DNA from: Fibrobacter sp. UWB15
Lineage (GTDB): Bacteria; Fibrobacterota; Fibrobacteria; Fibrobacterales; Fibrobacteraceae
Reading direction: 5' to 3'
Length of the DNA: 64,000 nt
Assembly: GCF_900177705.1 (NCBI RefSeq)
Contig: NZ_FXBA01000001.1
Coordinates: 434,001-498,000, forward strand
The notes beneath the pieces are model-generated. The model saw only the letters and a program-made list of their open reading frames with translations. It searched no databases and was not told where the DNA came from. The position numbers and the translations under genes were made by a program. Positions 43,793 through 52,119 of this stretch are shown piece by piece; position 1 is the stretch's first letter; every line of letters begins with the position of its first letter.

Positions 43793-43982
43793 AAGTCCCT
43801 CGATATTAATGTAGGGTGAAAGCGCTTTTGATAAGAGCTGATTTCCCCAAGCATGCTTGTTTTTTGTTAACAAAAGAGTTGGCAAATTATAGAAGATGTC
43901 AATTTTTTGCTCACAGGTCTCTCCATGTTTTTTAGCATTAGGGTTTCGTCTCATTCTGCAAGAAATCCTGCCAAATTTTGTG

Positions 43983-44355
43983 AGAAAACAAAAAGGCGCA
44001 AGTCGCTGCATTTATCCAAACGAGGCTCTGCAAAGCCTATAACCGATAAATGCGAGCGACCCACGCCCCAAAAGGGCTGTTGCCCTTGGTCATACGACCA
44101 AAGACCGACAAAGTGTCGGCATAGCAAACTGAAACACACCGTAAAACGGCATGTCTGCGTGAGCGTTCGCCTTGTCCTCGGTTATTTGAAATTTGCAGAT
44201 TTCGTTTGGAGAACAAGAGCAAAAACTCTATTTAACTTTAAAAATACATAAATATTTACAAAGAGAGCTTTTTTTTCAGAAGAAAAATGCGCCTAAACAC
44301 AAAATTAGGCAAATTTCACTAAAATCGTCGATTTTGGCATAGTCTAACTTGGAAT
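43983..44355 (-). ncRNA. Candidate structured RNA element, copy 1
   Basis: This ~373-bp noncoding block recurs inverted at 61175-61552. Read on the minus strand it carries an AAAATCG palindrome, five or more hairpins and a long terminal stem (GGCGTGGGTCGC pairing with GCGACTTGCGCC) followed by TTTTTGTTTT. Several stems differ between copies by compensatory changes. It ends about 190 bases before the FISUMP gene on the same strand. Confidence 0.6.
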
Positions 44356-44579
44356 GAATTTATCTATTGCCAATCGATTTAGAAGGTGAATTGGCATAAG
44401 GATATTGCATGTGCTAATTAGCCAGGCGTTGCGGGCTGGCGTCTGAAGCCCGCTAGAAAGGGTAGCGGAAGCCCCGCTAGGGTGGGCATGAGAGATGCCC
44501 GATGACAATAAGGGTGGGGCGGGGCTGAAGCGAGGGGAACACTTTCCCCTTCAAATCTCCTCGGAGTATTCAAAACCTA
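44356..44579. other. Hairpin cluster upstream of feoA
   Basis: No gene. Four stable stem-loops in a row: GCGGGCT/AGCCCGC (44431-44453), TAGCGG/CCGCTA (44463-44479), GGGCAT/ATGCCC (44484-44500) and AGGGGAA/TTCCCCT (44533-44550). No known riboswitch was recognised. Confidence 0.45.
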
Positions 44580-44617
44580 TTTGGAGCGGTTTTTTGGGCG
44601 TTTTTCGGCTACTTTTG
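44580..44617 (+). promoter_or_regulatory. TTTGGAG-N23-TACTTTTG promoter motif, feoA
   Basis: TTTGGAGCGG at 44580 and TACTTTTG at 44610 match the spacing before both RND genes. The second box ends 4 bases before the ATG and no Shine-Dalgarno is visible, so the transcript may be leaderless. Confidence 0.6.
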
Positions 44618-44621
44618 GCGC

Positions 44622-44873
44622 ATGAAAAACGCTGAATTTGTCGACCGTTTGAGCCTCGCCGAAATGGGCGAGAATCGTTGCGGAACTGTCGCCCAGATCG
44701 AGGGCGATTCCCGCTTTATTTCAAGAATTGTTTCCATCGGGCTTACGCCGGGTTCCGCCTTTACGCTCCTCAAGAACGACGGGCGCTCGCCGGTGCTCGT
44801 TTTTTGCCGCGATACGGTTATTGCCGTCAATCATAAGGAAAGTTCACAGATTTTTGTTAAGGTGGAATTGTAA
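44622..44873 (+). CDS. feoA: FeoA-like ferrous iron transport accessory protein (system 1)
   Basis: 83 residues with the SH3-like FeoA pattern: LSLAEMGENRCGTVAQIEG, ISRIVSIGLTPGSAFTLLKN, DTVIAVNHKESSQIFV. FeoA is a cytoplasmic partner that supports FeoB. The gene lies 2 bases before feoB, in one operon. Confidence 0.9.
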   Translation: MKNAEFVDRLSLAEMGENRCGTVAQIEGDSRFISRIVSIGLTPGSAFTLLKNDGRSPVLVFCRDTVIAVNHKESSQIFVKVEL

Positions 44874-44875
44874 AA

Positions 44876-46915
44876 ATGAGCGAAATCAAGACTATTGCTT
44901 TGCTCGGACAGCCTAATTCTGGTAAATCGACGCTTTTTAACAACCTTACGGGACTTCACCAGCGCGTGGGCAACTGGCCCGGCAAAACGGTGGAGCAGGC
45001 TGAGGGTGAATTTGTTTTTGACGGTACGACGTATAAAGTAATTGACCTTCCAGGGAGTTACGGACTTTCGGCGAACTCCGAAGAAGAAGTCGTTACCCGC
45101 GACTACATTCAGAGCGGTAAGGCGGACCTCGTGTGCATTCTGGTGGACGCTTCGCAGCTGGAGCGCAGCCTTTACATGCTGGCGGATTTTGTGGGCGTTC
45201 GCATGCCTGTGATGCTGGTGCTCAACATGATGGATGTGGCTGAAGCGGCGGGCAAGAAGATTGATGTGGCTGCGATTGAAAAGCGCCTCGGCGTTCCGGT
45301 GCTTGGCTTCAGTGCGGCCGAAACGGAACGTTATCCTGAATTTTTCAAGAAGATGGTTTCGGCCATCAAGACTCCTGTTTGCCTTGATAGTGGTAGCTTG
45401 CGCGAGGAACTCGTCGGTGAAAAATCAAATGGGGAAGATGTCATCAGCCGTATCGAGGCTACCCTCGGCGATTTTGCGTACGGCGTTTGTGAAAAAGTTT
45501 GGATTGCGGAAAAACTCCTTGAAAAAGACAAGCTCATTTGCGGTGTCGTGAATGAAATGCTTCCGTTCGCGAGGAAGAATGCAATTGATGCAATCCTCGA
45601 TAGCGAAGAAGGGCGCGATGGCGGAATTCTCACCGGTGAAGCCAAGTACCGCTGGGTTTCGAAGATTGTGCGCGAATCGGCAACGCCGAAATCCATCGAG
45701 AAAGTTTTCAGCAAGTGGGACCGCATCGCGACGCACCATATCAAGGGCAAGTTCTTTGCGTTCGGCATCATGGTTGTATCGCTGATCGCGTGTATGATTC
45801 TTGCGTTCCCTGGCATGGGAATCGGTTTTGGTTTGCAGCCTGTGCTAGAATCGCTTGCGGAGCGCGTGGGCAATGCGCTCGGCGTCTGGCCTGTCGTCAT
45901 TTCGTTTGTCAAGCTAGTTCTGGTTGGCGGTACATGCATAACCATCTGCATGACAAGCTTTATTTTCTCCATCATTTTCGTATTCCGTATTCTCGAAGAA
46001 ATCGGTTACATGGCGCGTTTCTCGTATGCGTTTGACAACTGGCTTTCGCGTCTGGGTCTGCAGGGCAAGGCGATTATGCCGCTGTTCTCCGGAATTGGAT
46101 GCACGGCGGGTGCGGTTTGCGGTACGCGCGTACTCGATACCCGCGGACAACGCTTGCTTGCGCTCGTTCTGTTGTGGGCGATTCCGTGCGGGAGCAAGGT
46201 GGCGGTGGTGCTGTTCCTTGCGTCAACATTCTTCGGGTCGGCGGCTCCGTTGTTCGGCGTCGGTTATGTGGCGCTGATTTTTGCGAGCTTCTATCTGTCT
46301 TCGCGCCTGTTCGGCAAAAAACTTGTCCCGCAGAATGAACGCGTGGGCATGATTATGGAATTGCCGCCGTATCACAAACCGCATTGGAAGATGATTGCCG
46401 CGATGGTCGGGCGCAGCACCTGGGGCATTTTCAAGAAGGCCTTGAAGATGATCCTGATGGTGGCGGCCCTTTTCTGGGCGCTTTCTTACGCGGGCGACGG
46501 CAATGTAGAAAATACGCTCCTTTACAAGATTGGCAATGCGATTGAGCCGGTGACGATGTTCTTTGGCATGCGCTGGGAACTTTTCGTGTCGTATCTGGGC
46601 GGCATGTTCAGCAAGGAAGCTTCGCTTGGCATCATGAGTACGCTCTTCAACCACACTGGCGAGGCGTTCTCTCTTGTGACCCGCGTGGCTGCAAGCGGAA
46701 ACCTGGGCGAGGTGCTTGCAAGTACCATCAGCAAGCCCGAAGCGCTCGCGTTCCTGTTTGCGTCGATGTTCAATGTTCCCTGCGTGCTGGCGATGGGTAC
46801 CACCTACCGCGAAGCAGGCTCGTTCAAGTGGCTAGCAACCATCATGGGTTACTATCTCGCCCTTTCGCTTGGGCTCGCCTTTGTCGGCTACCACATCGGA
46901 TTGCTGATTTTCTAA
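44876..46915 (+). CDS. feoB: FeoB ferrous iron transporter (system 1)
   Basis: 679 residues. An N-terminal G-protein domain has G1 GQPNSGKS near 11, G3 DLPG near 59 and G4 NMMD near 117. A helical regulator segment follows to about 270, then two Gate-type membrane cores (GIGCTAGAVCGTRVL near 400; FGMRWELFVSYLGGMFSKEA near 570). It imports Fe(II) across the inner membrane. Length and order match common short FeoB proteins, unlike the extended copy at 55730. It is convergent with the ZIP gene. Confidence 0.95.
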   Translation: MSEIKTIALLGQPNSGKSTLFNNLTGLHQRVGNWPGKTVEQAEGEFVFDGTTYKVIDLPGSYGLSANSEEEVVTRDYIQSGKADLVCILVDASQLERSLYMLADFVGVRMPVMLVLNMMDVAEAAGKKIDVAAIEKRLGVPVLGFSAAETERYPEFFKKMVSAIKTPVCLDSGSLREELVGEKSNGEDVISRIEATLGDFAYGVCEKVWIAEKLLEKDKLICGVVNEMLPFARKNAIDAILDSEEGRDGGILTGEAKYRWVSKIVRESATPKSIEKVFSKWDRIATHHIKGKFFAFGIMVVSLIACMILAFPGMGIGFGLQPVLESLAERVGNALGVWPVVISFVKLVLVGGTCITICMTSFIFSIIFVFRILEEIGYMARFSYAFDNWLSRLGLQGKAIMPLFSGIGCTAGAVCGTRVLDTRGQRLLALVLLWAIPCGSKVAVVLFLASTFFGSAAPLFGVGYVALIFASFYLSSRLFGKKLVPQNERVGMIMELPPYHKPHWKMIAAMVGRSTWGIFKKALKMILMVAALFWALSYAGDGNVENTLLYKIGNAIEPVTMFFGMRWELFVSYLGGMFSKEASLGIMSTLFNHTGEAFSLVTRVAASGNLGEVLASTISKPEALAFLFASMFNVPCVLAMGTTYREAGSFKWLATIMGYYLALSLGLAFVGYHIGLLIF

Positions 46916-46923
46916 GTGAAATT

Positions 46924-47712
46924 TTATAGCGCGCTGTCGAGCACCATCATGAGCGTGAAGCCCACGGCAAAGAGGATGGTGCCTGCGTCAAAGTGCTCGC
47001 CTTCGCTGACTTCGGGGAGCATTTCTTCGATTACGACGTAAATCATGGCACCCGCTGCAAGCGAAAGCAGGTAAGGCATGAACGGCGAGAGCGCTTCGGC
47101 CGCAAGCAGCGTGATTAAGGCTCCTACGGGTTCTACGGCTCCAGAGAGCGCGCCCAGTGCAAAAGCTTTTTTGCGGGAAGCCCCTTCGGCACGAAGCGGG
47201 AGCGAAACCACCGCCCCTTCGGGAAAGTTCTGGATGGCGATGCCTATGGCAAGCGCAAACGCACCCGAAAGCGTGATGGCCACATTCCCCGAAAGCCAGC
47301 CTGCGAAAACGATACCGACAGCCATGCCCTCGGGCAAGTTGTGCAATGTTACCGCCAGCGTAAGCATGGTCGTGCGCTTGAGTTTTGCCTTAGGGCCTTC
47401 GGGTGTCGCGCTGCCTAAATGCAAGTGCGGCGTTATTTTGTCTAAAATGTACAGGAACAGGATGCCGGCCCAGAATCCGACCGTCGCTGGGACGAAGGCC
47501 AGTTTGCCCATCGACTCGCTCGCGCTGATTGCAGGCAAAAGCAGACTCCATACAGAAGCTGCCACCATGACGCCCGCCGCAAACGACAAAAGGCCTCGTT
47601 TGAGATTTTGCCCCATCTGCTTCTTCATAAAGAAGACGCAGGCGGCACCGAGAACCGTCCCTAAAAACGGAATGGCAAGACCTTGGGCAATTTGTATAAC
47701 CGGCTCGTTCAT
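46924..47712 (-). CDS. ZIP-family metal transporter, copy 1
   Basis: 262 residues, eight membrane helices. The helix IV signature TLHNLPEGMAVGIVFA near 123 and helix V AIGIAIQNFPEGAVVSLPL near 155 carry the HN...E and QN..E metal sites of ZIP/ZupT-type importers of Zn, Fe or Mn. It is nearly identical to the gene at 53275; the differences cluster in the first 35 residues. The downstream end faces feoB1. Confidence 0.92.
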   Translation of the reverse strand: MNEPVIQIAQGLAIPFLGTVLGAACVFFMKKQMGQNLKRGLLSFAAGVMVAASVWSLLLPAISASESMGKLAFVPATVGFWAGILFLYILDKITPHLHLGSATPEGPKAKLKRTTMLTLAVTLHNLPEGMAVGIVFAGWLSGNVAITLSGAFALAIGIAIQNFPEGAVVSLPLRAEGASRKKAFALGALSGAVEPVGALITLLAAEALSPFMPYLLSLAAGAMIYVVIEEMLPEVSEGEHFDAGTILFAVGFTLMMVLDSAL

Positions 47713-47731
47713 GCTGAAATGATATTATGTT

Positions 47732-48709
47732 TTATCTTCCGTAGTATACCGAGATTTCATTGATGCACTTGTCAAATTCATCGAGTCCCTTCGTGTACAC
47801 GATTGTTCCCTTGATGGCAAGCTCTTCATTGAAGACCCTGTCGGCATCGTAGTCTTGTAAACCTTCTGTAGTCTGGTCCTTGCAGTTTTTTTTCGTCACG
47901 TTTACTTGACGTTCTTCGTACGTACATTCCTTGTCACCCGATTTTACGCTGATAGCGACCTTGTAGTTCAAGGAATCACGCTCAATATCTGTTATCTTGA
48001 CATCATAAGTTTTTCCTTCCAACTTGAATTTTTTCGCTGTTTTTGTCTGTTCTAAAACATTGATGTTGTGTTCTTTTTCTATAGCCTTTATGTAGGACGT
48101 CTGTTCGGGAGAAAACAATGTGCCGAACATGCCGATAGATGGCCATGTGTAATCGTTTTCAAGAGCCGCATAAAGGTTGGGAATGTATACAGAATTCATG
48201 TAGTCGTCATATTTAAAATATGCGGGCTTATATACAACCTCTTCCTGAAATTTATTTTCGGAAATAGTCAAAATGAATTCGTCATATTGTTCTCTAAAGT
48301 CGCGCTCCTCCTGAGGCTGACAAATTGTTTTGTCTTGATATTTAGAGCAATTAATATTCTTCCATGTACCATAAATTTTATCGGTAGAACCGCCAAGGTA
48401 GTAGTGCGGATCATCCGTATTGCCATAGAAAAAAACGACAAGAGTGTCGCCGTGAATCTCGTAGGTAGTTACATCAGAGCCCTGGTCCGCTTCATAAGAG
48501 ATTTCGCCCCAGTTAAAGGAGCCTTGGTACAAAGTGCAAAATTCTTCGGTATGAGCGTCTTGATCGACAACGATGCGATGTTTTTCTTTGTCTATAGACA
48601 CATGCTGGTATTCTGAAGTTTCAGAATTTTCCGATGAACTTGCGCTGTTGTTGTCGGAACAGGCGAAAAAGAATAAAGTTGATGCTAACAGATAGATGTA
48701 GCGATTCAT
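47732..48709 (-). CDS. Lipoprotein of unknown function
   Basis: 325 residues with a lipobox (LFFFAC, Cys 17) followed by a Ser/Asn-rich tether. The mature part is acidic, Tyr-rich and contains six further cysteines, several in NCSKYQDKTICQ and KECTYEERQVNVTKKNC. No family was recognised. It lies between ZIP copy 1 and the RND gene. At the duplicate locus (53.3-54.5 kb) the ZIP and RND sequences are adjacent without it, so it was either inserted here or lost there. Confidence 0.75.
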   Translation of the reverse strand: MNRYIYLLASTLFFFACSDNNSASSSENSETSEYQHVSIDKEKHRIVVDQDAHTEEFCTLYQGSFNWGEISYEADQGSDVTTYEIHGDTLVVFFYGNTDDPHYYLGGSTDKIYGTWKNINCSKYQDKTICQPQEERDFREQYDEFILTISENKFQEEVVYKPAYFKYDDYMNSVYIPNLYAALENDYTWPSIGMFGTLFSPEQTSYIKAIEKEHNINVLEQTKTAKKFKLEGKTYDVKITDIERDSLNYKVAISVKSGDKECTYEERQVNVTKKNCKDQTTEGLQDYDADRVFNEELAIKGTIVYTKGLDEFDKCINEISVYYGR

Positions 48710-48802
48710 ATTTGTCTCCTTATATCCAAAAAATATGCTTTTTTAACTTGTTTGTCAAACAGATCGTTTGCATTTATGAAGAATATAAGGGGGACTATTG
48801 TT

Positions 48803-51154
48803 CTACCATCCTTTCCCGTATGGCTTGCTCAGGTAAACAAGTGCCGTGGTGAGCGTGTAGTCGGCAAGGAGTGCGGCACCGAGGCCCACGATGGAGAGCA
48901 GGCCCACGTTGTGGAGCGCGCCCATAGGGCTGAAGATGAACACGAAGAACATCGCGCAAAGGATGAAAGTGGTCATGCCCATGGTCTTTCCGATTTCGCG
49001 GTAAGAGAGCAGTAGCGCGTGCCTGTAGCTGCCCGTGCGTTCAAAGCCGTATTTGATGTGGTTGTTCATGTGGATGGTGTCGTCGACGGCGATGCCCAAA
49101 ATCATTGGCATCACGATCATCGTGATCATGTCGAGCGGCATGTCCGAATAGCCCATGACGCCGCCTATAAGGAGAACCGGCGCGACGTTTGGAATTATCC
49201 CGATAAGGCCCGCCTTGATGCTCCCGAATGCAAGAATCATCATGATGGCGATAATCACGAACGACCCGCCGAACGAGCGCAAAAGCCCGCCGACCAGCTT
49301 GCCATTCATTTCGGCGTAGTTCACGACTTCGCCCACGACAGAAACTCTTGCGTCGGGGAAAATCTGTGCGCCGTAGCTTTTGGCCGAATCCAGGTCCTCG
49401 ACGATTTTATTGGCATCGTAGCCGGCGAGTTCTATGTGAATGAAGGTTGTCTTGTAATTTTCGTCCATGCGTTCAAAGAGTGCGTCCGGGTCCGAAATTT
49501 CGTACAGAAAAAGCAGTTGCGTAAGCATGTCCTGTGCGTCGGGAATCTTGTAATACTCGATACTGTCGGCGTTCAGCGTGCGGTTCATCTCTTTCACGAG
49601 GCGCGTCACCGATTGCACGCGCGGCTTGTCGCCCGAAATTTTCGTGAGCTGGAGCGTGCCGAGTTTCTTTTCGAGTTGCTCGATACGCTTCATGTTGGCG
49701 GGATCCTTGAGCGCGTCGTCGTTCTCGAATTCCACCATCACGTTAAAGTCGTAAAGGCTTCCGAGTTTTCCGCTGAGCATGTCCTTGAGCCGCGTTACGA
49801 AGGGAATCTTTTCGCCCATGGTCTCGGTGTAGTCCATGTTCACGTCGATATGCATCATGCCCGGAACTTGTAATAGCATAATTGCAGCCGAAATCGTTGC
49901 GACAATCCAGCTGTGTCTGCAAACCTTGCGCCCGAAAAATTCAAAGAGGATGTCTGCCTTGGTGGCTCCTGCCGATTTTACTTGCGTCGGGTTCGGTTTC
50001 GCGTTTTTGCCGAAACTCATGAGAATCGGAATTAGGATGATGACATACAGATAAACCATCGTGACGATGCCTGCCGAAATGCCGCCGATCCAGCGGATGG
50101 GGCGGATTCCCGCGAACAGGAACGAAATCAACGATGCGACCGTAGTAATGACGGTAAAGAGAATGGGCCCGCCCGTTTCTTCGACGGCGCAAATTACGGA
50201 TTCGCGACGGTTGCCCGTGCGCCTAAAATGCATGCGGAATGAATTGATGTAGTGGATGGAATAGCCCACCGAAAGCGCCATTCCCAAAAGCACCGGGAGC
50301 GCGACCATGCTCTCGTCGCCGACAACACCGAGCCACGCATTGATGCCGAGCACCGAGGCGATGCCGCCAACTGTTGCAATTGCGGGCACCACCACGCCGC
50401 GCAGCGAACGAACAAACAGGATAAGACATACGAGCATCACCAGGAATCCGAAACCGATGCGCATGGCACATTCCCGCGAAATGACCTCGTTTTCTTCCAT
50501 CTCCGTGTAGCTCATGCCCGTCGGGAGCATTTCGAACTTGTCGCTCTTGAATTCGTCGGAATAGATGATGTCGCGTGCAAAAGGCGCAATGCTGTCTTTG
50601 CCAAAATTGATGCCGCCCTCGTATGATTTTAGCGCGAGAATAATCCAGGTTTCTTTCGCGTCGTCCGAGACGATGTTGTTTACGAGGGATTCGCGGGAAA
50701 GAATCAACTGTTTTTTCGATTCCAGTTCCTGCGGGTCGTTGGGAACGCCTTCCTCAAACGGATCGATGACTTCAAAACCTTCGTCATTTGCGACCGGAAT
50801 CGACAAATTGTGCGTCAGCGAAACCACACGGTCGGCATACGGGACCTCGTTTTCGAGCCTACGCGAAAGCCTGTCGATTGCCTGCAACACCTCTGGCGCA
50901 AAAACGTCGGCGGCGCGGACCATCACCATGTAGCCATCGTCGCTACCGAATTTTTCGTTGAAATGCGCCTGGTCAATCTTCACCTTATCCCAGTCATCGA
51001 ACCAGTCCTCTTCACTGCTACTCATCTGCAGATGCGGGAGCCCGAGACTCGCCAAAACCGTTATAAATGCCGTTACCAGCAGAATCAACCAGCGAAAACG
51101 AACCTGAAAACGCCCCAATCGGGCAAAAACCTTGTTGACACGAGAAACTTGCAT
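48803..51154 (-). CDS. RND/MMPL-family exporter, second copy
   Basis: 783 residues, two halves each with one helix, a periplasmic loop and a five-helix bundle. The second half keeps MPLDMITMIVMPMILGIAVDDTIHMNNH. It is paralogous to the gene at 36507 but has no LolA or TonB genes next to it. Its promoter shares the TTTGGAG-N23-TATTTTT motif. The C-terminal 140 residues are repeated as a relic at 54079. Just before the ATG, a CCCTCAA/TTGAGGG hairpin covers the likely ribosome site. Confidence 0.9.
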   Translation of the reverse strand: MQVSRVNKVFARLGRFQVRFRWLILLVTAFITVLASLGLPHLQMSSSEEDWFDDWDKVKIDQAHFNEKFGSDDGYMVMVRAADVFAPEVLQAIDRLSRRLENEVPYADRVVSLTHNLSIPVANDEGFEVIDPFEEGVPNDPQELESKKQLILSRESLVNNIVSDDAKETWIILALKSYEGGINFGKDSIAPFARDIIYSDEFKSDKFEMLPTGMSYTEMEENEVISRECAMRIGFGFLVMLVCLILFVRSLRGVVVPAIATVGGIASVLGINAWLGVVGDESMVALPVLLGMALSVGYSIHYINSFRMHFRRTGNRRESVICAVEETGGPILFTVITTVASLISFLFAGIRPIRWIGGISAGIVTMVYLYVIILIPILMSFGKNAKPNPTQVKSAGATKADILFEFFGRKVCRHSWIVATISAAIMLLQVPGMMHIDVNMDYTETMGEKIPFVTRLKDMLSGKLGSLYDFNVMVEFENDDALKDPANMKRIEQLEKKLGTLQLTKISGDKPRVQSVTRLVKEMNRTLNADSIEYYKIPDAQDMLTQLLFLYEISDPDALFERMDENYKTTFIHIELAGYDANKIVEDLDSAKSYGAQIFPDARVSVVGEVVNYAEMNGKLVGGLLRSFGGSFVIIAIMMILAFGSIKAGLIGIIPNVAPVLLIGGVMGYSDMPLDMITMIVMPMILGIAVDDTIHMNNHIKYGFERTGSYRHALLLSYREIGKTMGMTTFILCAMFFVFIFSPMGALHNVGLLSIVGLGAALLADYTLTTALVYLSKPYGKGW

Positions 51155-51158
51155 AAAA

Positions 51159-51175
51159 CCCTCAATTTTTGAGGG
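51159..51175 (-). promoter_or_regulatory. Hairpin covering the ribosome site of the second RND gene
   Basis: CCCTCAA-AAA-TTGAGGG, read toward the gene, ends 4 bases before the ATG; GAGGG is the only good Shine-Dalgarno candidate and would be paired. Confidence 0.45.
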
Positions 51176-51212
51176 AAAAATAGAGCCATAGCGCCGTTTT
51201 TTCTACTCCAAA
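51175..51212 (-). promoter_or_regulatory. TTTGGAG-N23-TATTTTTC promoter motif, second RND gene
   Basis: TTTGGAGTAGAAA begins at 51212 and TATTTTTC at 51182 on the minus strand, with the same 30-base offset as before the genes at 38882 and 44622. Confidence 0.6.
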
Positions 51213-51238
51213 CGGACGGGTTCAAAAACACGACTCGT

Positions 51239-52099
51239 TTACCCTTTCTGCGGTTCGCGATTTTCGTAGTCTTCCAGGAACGAATGCAGCTCGCCGCCGG
51301 CCTTGTAGCCGGGGAACGTCTCGATGCAGACGGAGTGCAGGCTGTTGAAGATGCTCTTTTCGATATTCGGGTTTTCGCGCTTGAGGCGCTTGATGAGCAT
51401 CTTGATTTCTTGCCGCTTGCTACCGCCACCGCCGTTGTCACAGACGGTGCAACTTTCGGTAAAGCGGCAGGCGCACTGGATAAACTGCAGCCCGTTGTAA
51501 TTTTTCCAGTTGATAATGTCTTGCTCGTTGATGCAATACATGGGGCGGATGAGTTCCATGCCGCCGAAATTCAGGCTGTGGAGCTTGGGCATCATGCCCT
51601 GCAGTTGCGAACCGTAGAACATCGCCATGACGGTCGTTTCGATGACGTCGGAGAGGTGGTGGCCCAGCGCAATCTTGTTGCAGCCCAGGTCCTTTGCCTT
51701 GTGGTAGAGGTGGCCGCGGCGCATCTTTGCGCAAACGTAGCATGGGGAACGTTCCGTGTTGTTCGCCACGTCGAAAATGTTCGTCTCGAAAACGGTGATG
51801 GGGATTTCCAGGAGCTTTGCGTTGCTCTCGATTTTCTGGCGGTTGATTTCGTTGTAGCCAGGATCCATTACCAGATATTCCACGTCGAATTTCACGTCGC
51901 TGTGGCGGTGGAGCATTTGGATGAGCTTCGCCATGAGCATGGAATCCTTGCCGCCGGAAATGCAGACGGCAATTTTGTCGCCCTCTTCGATGAGTTTGTA
52001 GTTCTTGATGGCGGTAATGAACGGCGTCCAGAGCCTTTCGCGGTAAGTCTTCGAAATGCTCCGTTCTACGCTTTGTACAAATGAAAGTTCTCTTGCCAT
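51239..52099 (-). CDS. ttcA: TtcA-type tRNA 2-thiolation enzyme
   Basis: 286 residues of the TtcA/TtuA PP-loop family. It has the ATP loop CISGGKDSMLM near 46-56, CYVCAKMRRG near 120, LGHHLSDVIETTVM near 145, and a CACRFTESCTVC cluster near 210. The CxxC and later Cys residues hold a 4Fe-4S cluster. Family members thiolate C32 (or U54) of tRNA. The ATG at 52099 has AAGG eight bases upstream. It overlaps the end of the cysteine desulfurase reading frame region and follows it on the same strand, so sulfur donor and acceptor are paired. Confidence 0.88.
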   Translation of the reverse strand: MARELSFVQSVERSISKTYRERLWTPFITAIKNYKLIEEGDKIAVCISGGKDSMLMAKLIQMLHRHSDVKFDVEYLVMDPGYNEINRQKIESNAKLLEIPITVFETNIFDVANNTERSPCYVCAKMRRGHLYHKAKDLGCNKIALGHHLSDVIETTVMAMFYGSQLQGMMPKLHSLNFGGMELIRPMYCINEQDIINWKNYNGLQFIQCACRFTESCTVCDNGGGGSKRQEIKMLIKRLKRENPNIEKSIFNSLHSVCIETFPGYKAGGELHSFLEDYENREPQKG

Positions 52100-52119
52100 T
52101 TTCATTACCTTTTTTGCGT

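Noticed and set aside
44401-44560. Cobalamin or Ni/Co riboswitch upstream of feoA
   Set aside because: The hairpins do not show the conserved boxes of those families and lie upstream of the predicted promoter.
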